This document shows, one piece after another, positions 1 to 6,889 of a DNA stretch of 9,599 nt. The notes under the pieces were generated by a model. It saw only the letters and a program-made list of their open reading frames with translations. It did not search any database and had not been told where the DNA came from. Numbering within the stretch: position 1 is the first letter of the stretch; every line of letters starts with the position of its first letter. The translations under genes and the position numbers were made by a program. Origin of the DNA: Gammaproteobacteria bacterium (GTDB lineage Bacteria > Pseudomonadota > Gammaproteobacteria > Pseudomonadales > Pseudohongiellaceae); contig PWQG01000154.1 of the NCBI GenBank assembly GCA_003556835.1, forward strand, positions 1 through 9,599. Direction: 5' to 3'.

Positions 1-1
1 C

Positions 2-79
2 CTGGTTCGCACGGGCGAATTGAAAAGCACGAGATACTGGTTGACTGTTGCGTTGGACCGGAAACCACCGAACCAGTGA
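2..79 (+). CDS. 3' end of an unidentified upstream gene (partial)
   Basis: A frame is open from the window edge for 25 codons to a TGA at 77-79. The encoded tail reads LVRTGELKSTRYWLTVALDR and then five more residues. Its pattern of a hydrophobic start, a Gly turn, a basic stretch and then T-R-Y-W-L resembles the wing strand that often ends winged-helix DNA-binding domains, for example at the C-terminus of some Fic or ATP-binding regulator proteins. That resemblance is an inference from a short tail and the family cannot be named. The gene lies on the same strand as the cas operon but about 850 nt upstream of cas3, so it is probably not cotranscribed. No terminator hairpin with a T-run is visible just after the stop. 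Confidence 0.45.
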   Translation: MVRTGELKSTRYWLTVALDRKPPNQ

Positions 80-239
80 GTCATGGCCGGTTGTTTGGTA
101 AAGTCATTTCGCGGGCCATCAGCCGGCGGCGTCGGGCAGGGCCTGATGGAGGGTTGACGGGCGACCGAGTTTCCTGGCTTGGCAGAGCCGACACTTCAAT
201 CGCATGGGCACTGCGTTCGTCAGTCATTCCGATGCACTG

Positions 240-269
240 TTTTGACCAAATTGTGACCAGTTGTGAGCA
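240..269. repeat. Three spaced 9-mers, consensus TTKTGASCA
   Basis: TTTTGACCA (240-248), TTGTGACCA (251-259) and TTGTGAGCA (261-269) are direct repeats with starts 11 and 10 bp apart, so they face the same side of the helix. AATTGT at 249-254 also pairs with ACAATT at 277-282. This arrangement is typical of a multi-site protein-binding region (operator or iteron-like), but no protein can be assigned, and it lies about 670 nt from cas3. Confidence 0.35.
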
Positions 270-542
270 TCATGCGACAATTCGGCCGCTAGTTTGCACG
301 CGGCATCACACGATGACAGCAAAAGCGCCTGAGATTTTGCAGCGCCCGCTGGCTGACTTTACTGGCAGCCCCGATGATCCAGATGCGGCCGACGAAGTCC
401 TCCAGCGCATCATGCTCGACTATCCCGAACGTTGCTTCACCTAGGATCGCCTCCTGGCACGGCGCAGAGCTGACGCTGTAGGGGAGCATCTTCTCCGGTC
501 TGGACCGCTCAGCTCGTTCCGGCGTTAGGCGCGTGATGTGAG

Positions 543-561
543 CAGGCGACTGCCTCGCCTG
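543..561. repeat. Perfect 7-bp hairpin
   Basis: CAGGCGA (543-549) and TCGCCTG (555-561) are perfect reverse complements around a 5-nt loop. No T-run follows, so it does not look like an intrinsic terminator. A second small dyad, CGGTC-TG-GACCG, lies at 496-507. Function is unknown. Confidence 0.4.
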
Positions 562-666
562 TCGGCACGGTGAGACGGGAGGGCAGTTAGATTCGGGCAC
601 CTGCCTACGCCCCCTTCCAGTGATGGACTTTGGGAATGCTGGTCTGGTACTGTTGACTGCAGGGCG

Positions 667-828
667 TTGGGTAGAAATGGGTATCGCAGCATTACCGAGG
701 CACGGTTCCGTTACTGGCAGGCATCAGTAACTTCGGCAGAGGTAATCGGCTCTGCTTTGAGAGCCACTGACCGAGAACTGCTCAATCAATTCGAGCGATT
801 CTCCGATTTTGAGAATCAAGCTCAGTAG
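667..828 (+). CDS. Possible small ORF or gene remnant, 53 aa, unrecognised
   Basis: A frame open from 574 to a TAG at 826-828 encodes, from a TTG at 667, a 53-residue protein. It begins MGRNGYRSITEARFRYWQAS and continues with a helix-like, charged stretch that includes ATDRELLNQFERFSDFENQ. Residue use looks protein-like: regularly spaced hydrophobic residues, no Cys and few low-complexity runs. The start is weak, with a GGG only 2-3 nt upstream, and there is no ATG in the frame, so it may be the 3' remnant of a decayed gene. Three perfect hairpins (710-817) fall inside it, which could instead mean that the segment acts as structured RNA. I do not recognise the family. It ends about 105 nt before cas3. 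Confidence 0.2.
   Translation: MGRNGYRSITEARFRYWQASVTSAEVIGSALRATDRELLNQFERFSDFENQAQ
710..817. repeat. Three consecutive perfect hairpins
   Basis: Three perfect inverted repeats follow each other. The first is GTTACTG (710-716) with CAGTAAC (725-731). The second is GGCTCT (748-753) with AGAGCC (760-765). The third is GATTCTC (797-803) with GAGAATC (811-817). Loops are 8, 6 and 7 nt. ATTACC at 691-696 can also pair with GGTAAT at 741-746 and enclose the first hairpin. None is followed by a T-run. They may form a structured RNA, serve as protein-binding dyads, or be chance. Confidence 0.35.
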
Positions 829-861
829 CCTCTAACTAAGGGCCTTGTCGATGCGTGAAAC

Positions 862-874
862 GTCTGGGCCAGAC
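862..874. promoter_or_regulatory. 13-bp palindrome upstream of cas3, candidate operator
   Basis: GTCTGG-G-CCAGAC is a perfect dyad centred on 868, 67 nt before the cas3 start codon. It is flanked by weaker outer arms, AACGT (859-863) and ACGTT (877-881). Its size and position suit a dimeric regulator controlling the operon. The sequence does not match CRP (TGTGA-N6-TCACA) or another site I know, so the regulator is unknown. Confidence 0.35.
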
Positions 875-899
875 ATACGTTATGGCTGAAGCGGATATT
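870..899 (+). promoter_or_regulatory. Weak candidate sigma-70 promoter for cas3
   Basis: CAGACA (870-875, four of six matches to TTGACA) is followed after 18 nt by GATATT (894-899, four of six matches to TATAAT). Transcription would begin near 906, giving a leader of roughly 30 nt before the GTG. The -35 element overlaps the 862-874 palindrome, which would suit repression. The match is poor and the call is tentative. Confidence 0.2.
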
Positions 900-934
900 C
901 CGACAGCAAGGCTTGATTGAAGAAGGAGCGGGCA

Positions 935-3577
935 GTGCACAGCCGTATAGCTTGGGGAAAACTGCACATGGACGAAGAGGGGAATGTCATCGACTCGCTC
1001 GGGCTGATCGAGCATTCGATAGATGTTGCGGCTGTCACAAGCCGCTTGCTAAAGCTCCCAACCATTCTCAACCGTTTCGAACGTTTCGCTGGGCGCACTT
1101 TGTCGAATACCGACTGTGCACGATTGGGGCTTCTGGCCTTTCTCCATGACCTCGGGAAAACTTGTACCGGCTTCCAATCCAAATCGCTTGATGCCGAGGC
1201 TCGCCAGCGGCTGCTCAAAACAGCGAATATCAGCGGTTCCGGCATCGAGTGCGGCCATACAGCAGTCGTTGGCGCGTTGCTTCACCATGCCGCACGTTGT
1301 CTACGATTGGCCGAAATTGTCTGTATTGGGGAAATCGACGCTTGGGGCGGGCTGGACCACTGGCTGGCAGCGGTATCCCATCATGGTCGACCGCTGAATT
1401 TAGAGTCGCTTCGGCAACACCCAATACCTCAACTCTCACAAACCTGGCAAGCCGTGTCGGGTTATGACCCATGGGAGAATCTCGCCGAGCTCGGTTCAGT
1501 AGCAAAGCAACTGTTTCCCGATTCATTTTCCGACGATGCCCAGCCTCTGCCACAGCAACCCGAGTTCGTGCATGCGTTTGCAGGCCTGGTCTCGCTAGCC
1601 GACTGGATCGGCTCCGATGCCCGCCCACATGCTTTTTCATATGATCTCGCGCAAGGGCTGGGTCGGTGGCCTGTCGCACTGAGCAGGGCCAAGGGCCTGC
1701 TGCGAGGGATGTGTATTGATGTGGAAACCATTCGCGCGGATCTCCGAAAGCGCCAGCCCGCTTTTTGCAACATTTTTGTCGATCTGGATGACCGTCCGTT
1801 TCAGCCTACGGCCCTTCAGGCGGAAATGGACAGAGTCGACCTCGGTTCACTGGTTATCGCAGAGTCAGAGACAGGGAGCGGCAAAACCGAGGCCGCACTT
1901 TGGCGCTTCAAGGCGCTATTCGAGCAAGGTGAAGTCGACTCGCTCGCCTTTCTGCTGCCCACGCGAGTTTCAGCGGTCCAGATTGAACAGCGAGTGCGAA
2001 CGTCTATCCAGCGAGTATTTCCGGATGAAGCGCTCAGGCCAAACGTTCTGCTAGCGCTGCCGGGATACTGGCAGGTGGATGGCGTGGAAGCCGAAGGCTT
2101 GCTGCCTGAATTTAAGGTGCTGTGGCCGGACGGCGAGGACGAGGCCATTCTGCATAAACGTTGGGTAGCCGAAAACACCAAGCGCTATCTGGCCGCCTGT
2201 TGCGCGGTTGGCACCATTGACCAATTGCTCCTGTCCGGCCTACAGACCCGACACGCTCACTTGCGAGGTTTCGCCGCCTTGCGCAGTCTGCTGGTGGTTG
2301 ACGAGGTTCATGCCAGCGACGCCTACATGACCCGAATTCTGGAAAACATACTCCAGCGGCATCAGCAAGCAGGCGGTCATGCCTTATTACTTTCTGCAAC
2401 CCTTGGCCTGGCTACCAGAGACCGCCTGCTGGGTCGAAATGACCGTGACCGGCACCATGAACACCCCGGCGGTGCGCCTTATCCCTGCATCACTCATGCA
2501 GGCGGAGAGTTTGGCCTGGAACGCACTGGTTGCTCAAAAACGGTTCATGTCGAATGCCAGCACTGGTTGGACGAACCGGAACAAATAGCGGATCGCGCTG
2601 TTGCCGCCGCTCTTCAGGGAGCACGCGTGCTAGTTGTCCGTAACACCGTCAATGCGGCAATAGAAACCCAGAGCGCGCTAGAGGACCGCTTGGCTATAGA
2701 TCATTCCATTCTCTTTCGAGCAGGTTCGGGAGACGGTGTCACCTGTCTCCACCATGGCCGTTATGCGGCTGGCGACCGTCGCGTGCTCGATCGCGCCGTC
2801 GAGACGAGCTTTGGTAAGCAATCACCCAACCAAGGCCGCATCCTAGTCGGTACTCAGACGCTAGAGCAGTCGCTGGACATTGATGCTGATCTTCTGATCA
2901 CCGATCTGGCACCCATTGACGTGCTACTCCAACGAATCGGACGGCTACATCGGCATCACTTCAGAACTCGCCCGACCGGGTTCGAGCGGGCCTGCGCGGT
3001 CGTGCTGACACCAGCAAATCGCGATTTGCTGGCCTATTTGCCTCGCGGCCGTTCCCGTCACGGCATGGGGCCGGATCGGGCTTATGAAAACCTCCCCTCA
3101 TTGGACGCCACCTTGACACTGCTGAAGGAAAACAGGCAGCTGACTATACCCGACCAGAATCGTGAACTGGTCGAGTTCGCGACTGATCCAGAAAGGCTTA
3201 AGCTACTGGCAGACAAGCGTGGTGGTGATTGGCCGCAGGCATGGGGTGATGCGGTCGGTGCTCATATAGCCGGGAGACAGGCGAGTGGCGCCGTGCTTTG
3301 CCGCTGGAGCATACCGTGGGATGACAGCGACTTTCCGGACGACGAACGTCGCATACAGACCAGGCTTGGCATTGCTGCGGTGCGCCTTGAGCTGCTGGAC
3401 CAATGGGTTTCTCCATTCGGGACAAACCTGCAGGAACTGGCTATCCCGCATTGGATGCTCAAAAAATTTGGAGAGGCAGCGGTGGTGTCGCAACGCGCTT
3501 TTGAGCAAGTACTGGTACTCCAAACCACCGGTGGGACGTTTCACTACAACAGACACGGTCTGTCCCGGACCGCCTGA
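935..3577 (+). CDS. cas3: CRISPR-associated helicase/nuclease Cas3 (type I-E)
   Basis: Cas3 is recruited by target-bound Cascade, nicks the displaced DNA strand with its HD domain, and unwinds and degrades it in an ATP-dependent way. The protein is 880 aa, close to the E. coli protein. HD nuclease: AWGK at 6-9, His27, His71-Asp72 followed by Lys75, His108, and His149-His150. ADWIGSD at 222-228 lies near the end of the HD domain. SF2 helicase: Walker A ETGSGKT 312-318, DEVH box 456-459, SAT 487-489, motif V from GTQTLEQSLDID at 639-650, and arginine-finger motif QRIGRLHR 666-673. The GTG at 935 is chosen because AAGGAG (923-928) sits 6 nt upstream and the N-terminus then aligns with family members; in-frame TTG at 917 overlaps this site poorly. 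It is the first gene of the operon, 70 nt from cse1, with no truncation or frameshift. Confidence 0.97.
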   Translation: MHSRIAWGKLHMDEEGNVIDSLGLIEHSIDVAAVTSRLLKLPTILNRFERFAGRTLSNTDCARLGLLAFLHDLGKTCTGFQSKSLDAEARQRLLKTANISGSGIECGHTAVVGALLHHAARCLRLAEIVCIGEIDAWGGLDHWLAAVSHHGRPLNLESLRQHPIPQLSQTWQAVSGYDPWENLAELGSVAKQLFPDSFSDDAQPLPQQPEFVHAFAGLVSLADWIGSDARPHAFSYDLAQGLGRWPVALSRAKGLLRGMCIDVETIRADLRKRQPAFCNIFVDLDDRPFQPTALQAEMDRVDLGSLVIAESETGSGKTEAALWRFKALFEQGEVDSLAFLLPTRVSAVQIEQRVRTSIQRVFPDEALRPNVLLALPGYWQVDGVEAEGLLPEFKVLWPDGEDEAILHKRWVAENTKRYLAACCAVGTIDQLLLSGLQTRHAHLRGFAALRSLLVVDEVHASDAYMTRILENILQRHQQAGGHALLLSATLGLATRDRLLGRNDRDRHHEHPGGAPYPCITHAGGEFGLERTGCSKTVHVECQHWLDEPEQIADRAVAAALQGARVLVVRNTVNAAIETQSALEDRLAIDHSILFRAGSGDGVTCLHHGRYAAGDRRVLDRAVETSFGKQSPNQGRILVGTQTLEQSLDIDADLLITDLAPIDVLLQRIGRLHRHHFRTRPTGFERACAVVLTPANRDLLAYLPRGRSRHGMGPDRAYENLPSLDATLTLLKENRQLTIPDQNRELVEFATDPERLKLLADKRGGDWPQAWGDAVGAHIAGRQASGAVLCRWSIPWDDSDFPDDERRIQTRLGIAAVRLELLDQWVSPFGTNLQELAIPHWMLKKFGEAAVVSQRAFEQVLVLQTTGGTFHYNRHGLSRTA

Positions 3578-3590
3578 CGGACAAGCTGAC

Positions 3591-3651
3591 AAGGAGGGAA
3601 AGGATTAAGGTTGCTTATGAAGAAGACAAAATCACGAGGCAGGAACGATGA
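3591..3651 (+). other. cas3-cse1 gap with strong Shine-Dalgarno and possible mini-ORF
   Basis: AAGGAGGG at 3591-3598 is the strongest ribosome binding site in the window, yet it is about 50 nt from the cse1 ATG. At the right distance from it lies only an ATT (3604). That frame gives a 15-codon ORF (KVAYEEDKITRQER after the start) whose TGA at 3649-3651 overlaps the cse1 start as ATGA. Another 16-codon ORF starts at the ATG at 3617 and stops at 3665-3667, inside cse1. Either could couple translation to cse1, or the site could be a relic. ATT starts are rare, so this is speculative. Confidence 0.25.
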
Positions 3652-5219
3652 ACCTGTTGACAGATAAGCTGCTTACCGTGGCCTGTGCAGGCGGGCAGAA
3701 TCGTCACGTTTCATTGCCGGAACTACTGAATTTATGCGCCCGCGACGAGGTCATCGACTGGCCCGCACTGCGACCGCATCAGTATCCAGCGTGGCACATG
3801 TTCCTGGCGCAGCTAGCCACTCTGGCCCATCGGTCAATCTCCAGCAATACGATTGATGGCGCAGCGTCTTGGCGGCAGGCCCTGCGGAGCCTGACGCCGG
3901 GCTTCGACGATGATCAGCCCTGGCGACTGGTTGTTGACGACTGGCAACAACCAGCATTTCTTCAATCCCCCTGCCCAAGCGGTACGGAAAGCGAATACAA
4001 GAGCCTTATCCGCTTCGCCGACGCCATCGATATGCTCATTACGGCAAAGAATCACGACCTTAAAGCGAATCGCGTCAGGCGGGGTACAGTCGAGCAATGG
4101 CTCTTTGCCCTGGTATGCCTGCAAACGACAGAAGGCTTCTTTGGAGCGGGCAACTACGGGATTGCGCGAATGAACGGAGGCTTCGCGTCGCGACCCATGC
4201 TCCGCTGCCACGCAGCAGCATTGGGCCCCGGTGGCCAAGTCATGCGTGATGTGAAGACCCTGCTCCGTTACTGGGACGAATGGTACAGCGAGACAGGTGT
4301 TGGCACTGATCCCGAGCTTCAGCCCTTGCTTTGGCTGCTGCCTTGGGACGGCAAGACGAGCCTGCCCCTTTCAGCCTTCCATCCGCTGGCCATAGAAGTC
4401 TGCCGCCGGGTGCGCTTGGTCGGCGAAGACGACTGGCTTCATGCCAAGACTGCCGGCTCCAAAGTCGCTCGTGTCAATGCCAAGGAGGCAACTGGAAACG
4501 TAGGCTGCCCGTGGATGCCCATCGATAAGAAGGCCGGCAAGGCCTTTATGCTCAGCTCCGATGGGTTCGGATACCGCCGCATGGTGCGCCTGCTTGATCC
4601 GGCCGAATACATTCAACCGCTCCTGGCGCGTCCCCTATCGGAGAGCGATGAAGGTTCGCGATCACTGCAGCTGGTCGCTGCGGGGATTGCCAGAGGGCAG
4701 GGAAAGACCGAAGGCGTCCACCAGCGTCGGATTCTGCTTTCAGCCCGGACGGCTTCACGCTTGAATCTGGGCGCCAGCGACGAACCCTCAGCATTCCTTC
4801 AACGGGCGAAAACATTCCAGGAAATGGCTGGCATTGCAGCTGGCAAGGTGCTACGACCGGCACTGATCCAGCGCATTCAGGGCAAGGCTGAACCTAGTTG
4901 GCAGCATCCAGCCAACGGCCCGAGATCCAGCCCGTGGATCCGTCAGTTCGACACAGAGGTGGACCAGGAGTTCTTTCATCAGCTTGATTCCAGCTTTACA
5001 AACCAATTGGACGACGACGAGGCCGCCCGGAACTGGAGCTTGGCACTCGCAGAGATTTGCACGGAAGTATTCGAGGAAGCCTGTCGGGCACTGCCAGCGG
5101 CCAGCGAGGCCCGCACTCTGGCTGAGGCGCGCGCCTGGGGCCGACTGCGTGGTGGCCTGTGGAAATTCTTGCCGCTGACCCGCCCCGAAACCAAGGAGAT
5201 AGAGAGTGAAAACGCATGA
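3648..5219 (+). CDS. cse1: Cascade large subunit Cse1 (Cas8e/CasA)
   Basis: Cse1 is the large subunit of Cascade. It reads the PAM, helps open the target duplex and recruits Cas3. The protein has 523 aa, slightly longer than the roughly 500 aa of E. coli. It begins MNLLTDKLLTV, matching the family's N-L-L-T/I...-P-V start, which supports the ATG at 3648 (AGGA at 3641-3644 is a close, modest binding site). Recognisable blocks are the loop TTEGFFGAGNYGIARMNGGF at 160-179, HPLAIEVCRRVRL at 245-257, the strand block near 297-316 containing LSSDGFGYRRMVRLL, and GKTEGVHQRRILLS at 352-365, which corresponds to the PAM-interrogating region. The C-terminal part (about 380-510) is predicted to be the helical bundle. 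Its last 14 nt overlap cse2, so translation of the two is probably coupled. Confidence 0.96.
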   Translation: MNLLTDKLLTVACAGGQNRHVSLPELLNLCARDEVIDWPALRPHQYPAWHMFLAQLATLAHRSISSNTIDGAASWRQALRSLTPGFDDDQPWRLVVDDWQQPAFLQSPCPSGTESEYKSLIRFADAIDMLITAKNHDLKANRVRRGTVEQWLFALVCLQTTEGFFGAGNYGIARMNGGFASRPMLRCHAAALGPGGQVMRDVKTLLRYWDEWYSETGVGTDPELQPLLWLLPWDGKTSLPLSAFHPLAIEVCRRVRLVGEDDWLHAKTAGSKVARVNAKEATGNVGCPWMPIDKKAGKAFMLSSDGFGYRRMVRLLDPAEYIQPLLARPLSESDEGSRSLQLVAAGIARGQGKTEGVHQRRILLSARTASRLNLGASDEPSAFLQRAKTFQEMAGIAAGKVLRPALIQRIQGKAEPSWQHPANGPRSSPWIRQFDTEVDQEFFHQLDSSFTNQLDDDEAARNWSLALAEICTEVFEEACRALPAASEARTLAEARAWGRLRGGLWKFLPLTRPETKEIESENA

Positions 5220-5721
5220 GATCATCGCCGGACTTAAGGGGCGCATGGGTAACCCGGACCGCCCCGGACAGACTGGCATCAACGCCGCGCTTCGCAGAAT
5301 GGACCCAGCACATCCCGGCGCTTCAGCCACCGCCGCCTTCAGGGCGATGGCGGATGCTGGCGTCGACTTGGACAAACTTCATCCGGAGCAAATTGCGGCC
5401 TGGCTACTGATCGTCCACGCAATGGCACTGAGCCGCTGGCGACATGAAGCACGCATACCCGTAGGCCAAGGATTGGCAGCCATGCACTTCAGCGAGAACA
5501 GACTCAAGCAGTTGCTAAATGCCGACTTTGACACGCTTCAACAACTTCTGCCCAGGCTGGCTCGTCGCTTTGCCGGCTGCACGGATGTGCCCGGCATGGA
5601 CTTCACACCGATGGCCAGACTGGCACTGGCTGCAAGCGCCTGGCCAGACCAACTCGACAGGGCAAGGCTCGATATCGCACTGAGCTACACCCGTTTCCAG
5701 AACAAGACCAAAACGCAGTAA
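5206..5721 (+). CDS. cse2: Cascade small subunit Cse2 (Cas11/CasB)
   Basis: Cse2 forms the dimeric 'belly' of Cascade that steadies the crRNA-target hybrid and the displaced strand. The predicted protein is 171 aa, close to the family's usual 160-200, and largely helical. Family-like segments are GINAALRRMDP (24-34) and the stretch VGQGLAAMHFSENRLKQLL (86-104), followed by LQQLLPRLARRF (111-122). Many Arg and Lys residues fit nucleic-acid contact. The start is a GTG at 5206 with AAGGAGA (5193-5199) 6 nt upstream, inside the end of cse1. This gives a 14-nt overlap and suggests coupled translation at the ratio Cascade needs. Assignment rests partly on position, since Cse2 sequences diverge widely. 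Confidence 0.93.
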   Translation: MKTHEIIAGLKGRMGNPDRPGQTGINAALRRMDPAHPGASATAAFRAMADAGVDLDKLHPEQIAAWLLIVHAMALSRWRHEARIPVGQGLAAMHFSENRLKQLLNADFDTLQQLLPRLARRFAGCTDVPGMDFTPMARLALAASAWPDQLDRARLDIALSYTRFQNKTKTQ

Positions 5722-5734
5722 AGAGGAAAGCATC

Positions 5735-6889
5735 ATGAGCAGTCGTTTTATTCAGATTCACTGGCTGGCCTCGTACCCGGCCACTCTTCTCAATCGCGAC
5801 GACGCCGGTCTGGCCAAACGGATCCCGTTCGGCGGGACGGTACGATCACGCATTTCTTCACAGTGTCTGAAACGGCACTGGCGAGTTGCCGGTCAGGGCT
5901 CGGTAGACGCCAGCAAGGTGCATCCCTGGGCGCTTGCCAATGTCGGTGTGCCGACAGGGTCACGTTCCAAGGAGGTTGTCGAGAGAAAGATCTTGCCGGG
6001 AGCCGCCGCCGGACTCGACCCAACTCAGGAGGCCCTTGACGCAGCCAGGATCGCTCTCATCGAAAACCTTTACGGCAGCAAGGCGGGAGATACCAAGAGC
6101 CGCCAGGCTTTGTTCTTCGGCCAGCCGGAGATTGATTACCTGATCGAGCGCACTCGCCAGGCGCTGGAGCAAAGTGACCCTAAAGCGGTAACTGAAACAC
6201 TTAAAGCCTTTTTCAAGGACGAGCGCGCCAATCTACGGGCGCTCAAGCACGGTGCCGGCCTGGAGACCGCGCTATTCGGGCGGATGGTCACTGCCGACCC
6301 GGAGTCCAATCGGGATGCTGCCATTCATGTCGCCCATGCACTTAGCGTTCATGCGATCGAACGCGAGCTAGACTTCATGGCCGTGGTCGATGACCTGAAA
6401 CGCGAGGACAAGGACAGCGATGCCGGTGCAGCCGGCGTGTTCGATATGGAACTCGCCAGCGGTCTTTACTACGGCTACACGGTGGTTGACGTGCCATTGC
6501 TGATCGCCAACCTCGCCGACGATGCGGAGGCCGCCGCCAAAGTTGTAGAACATCTGGTCCACCTTATTGCCGATGTTTCTCCCGGTGCCAAGAAGGGTTC
6601 AACAGCACCCTACAGCTATGCCGAATTTATGCTGGTTGAAGCCGGGGAGAGGCAGCCGCGCACCCTGGCCAACGCTTTTCGTCAGGCGCTAAAAGCACGC
6701 GACCAGGATCCGGCAGAAGCAGCCGTTAACGTCCTGGCCGAGCATCTGGCAAGAATGGACAGGGCCTATCAGACCGGCGAACGACGCCGTCAGCTTTCCG
6801 TGCTTGACGCGATGATCCCAGACTGCGACGCCGTCAGCCTGGATGAGCTGGCACGTTTCGCCGGCAGCGAGGTGGGAGCAGCAACATGA
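5735..6889 (+). CDS. cas7e: Cascade backbone subunit Cas7e (CasC/Cse4)
   Basis: Cas7e is the RAMP-fold protein that polymerises along the crRNA spacer as the six-copy Cascade backbone. The protein has 384 aa, against about 363 in E. coli. Hallmarks of the family are present. They are FIQIHWLASYPATLLNRDD at 5-23 and the FGG...RISSQCLKRHWR block at 32-50. Further on come ALFGRMVTADPE (179-190), AAIHVAHALSVH (195-206), the ELDFMAVVDDL helix (211-221) and the PGAKKGSTAPY thumb-like loop (283-293). The ATG at 5735 has AGAGGA (5722-5727) 7 nt upstream, a good site fitting the need for many copies per complex. It starts 13 nt after cse2 and its stop overlaps the cas5e start as ATGA. Confidence 0.97.
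   Translation: MSSRFIQIHWLASYPATLLNRDDAGLAKRIPFGGTVRSRISSQCLKRHWRVAGQGSVDASKVHPWALANVGVPTGSRSKEVVERKILPGAAAGLDPTQEALDAARIALIENLYGSKAGDTKSRQALFFGQPEIDYLIERTRQALEQSDPKAVTETLKAFFKDERANLRALKHGAGLETALFGRMVTADPESNRDAAIHVAHALSVHAIERELDFMAVVDDLKREDKDSDAGAAGVFDMELASGLYYGYTVVDVPLLIANLADDAEAAAKVVEHLVHLIADVSPGAKKGSTAPYSYAEFMLVEAGERQPRTLANAFRQALKARDQDPAEAAVNVLAEHLARMDRAYQTGERRRQLSVLDAMIPDCDAVSLDELARFAGSEVGAAT

Larger units (their letters stand above)
80..934. other. Long region without a convincing gene upstream of cas3
   Basis: About 850 nt separate the upstream gene fragment from cas3. Open frames exist on both strands (for example 76-444 on + and 289-600 on -), but they lack good ribosome binding sites, are rich in Cys, His and Arg in the manner of chance frames, and match no family I recognise. 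What can be seen is structural: three related 9-mers at 240-269, a short palindrome at 496-507, perfect hairpins at 543-561, 710-731, 748-765 and 797-817, and a 13-bp palindrome at 862-874. The stretch may be the remains of degraded genes plus the promoter region of cas3. No transposase, integrase, tRNA or CRISPR repeat was seen in it. Confidence 0.6.

Noticed and set aside
2..76. 8-bp inverted repeat CTGGTTCG (2-9) / CGAACCAG (69-76)
   Set aside because: Lies within coding sequence with a 59-nt loop; could be chance and lacks other mobile-element features such as flanking duplications.
76..444. 122-codon open frame on the + strand after the upstream gene
   Set aside because: No good ribosome binding site, a Cys/His/Arg-rich composition typical of a chance frame, and no recognisable domain. 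The last 43 codons from ATG 313 look slightly more protein-like but have no binding site either.
513..592. GTTAGGC (515-521) and GTTAGAT (586-592), possible integron attC core sites
   Set aside because: No matching RYYYAAC partner at the other end of a palindrome was found, so no attC structure is supported.
289..600. 103-codon open frame on the - strand
   Set aside because: Overlaps other frames, no recognised motif, no binding site seen; likely chance in GC-rich DNA.
691..746. Possible tRNA-like cloverleaf around the hairpin at 710-731
   Set aside because: No T-loop consensus, anticodon arm or acceptor stem could be assembled.
3657..3690. Perfect TTGACA inside the start of cse1 as an internal promoter
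   Set aside because: No plausible -10 element at 16-18 nt; it is explained by the codons of the conserved NLLTD start.
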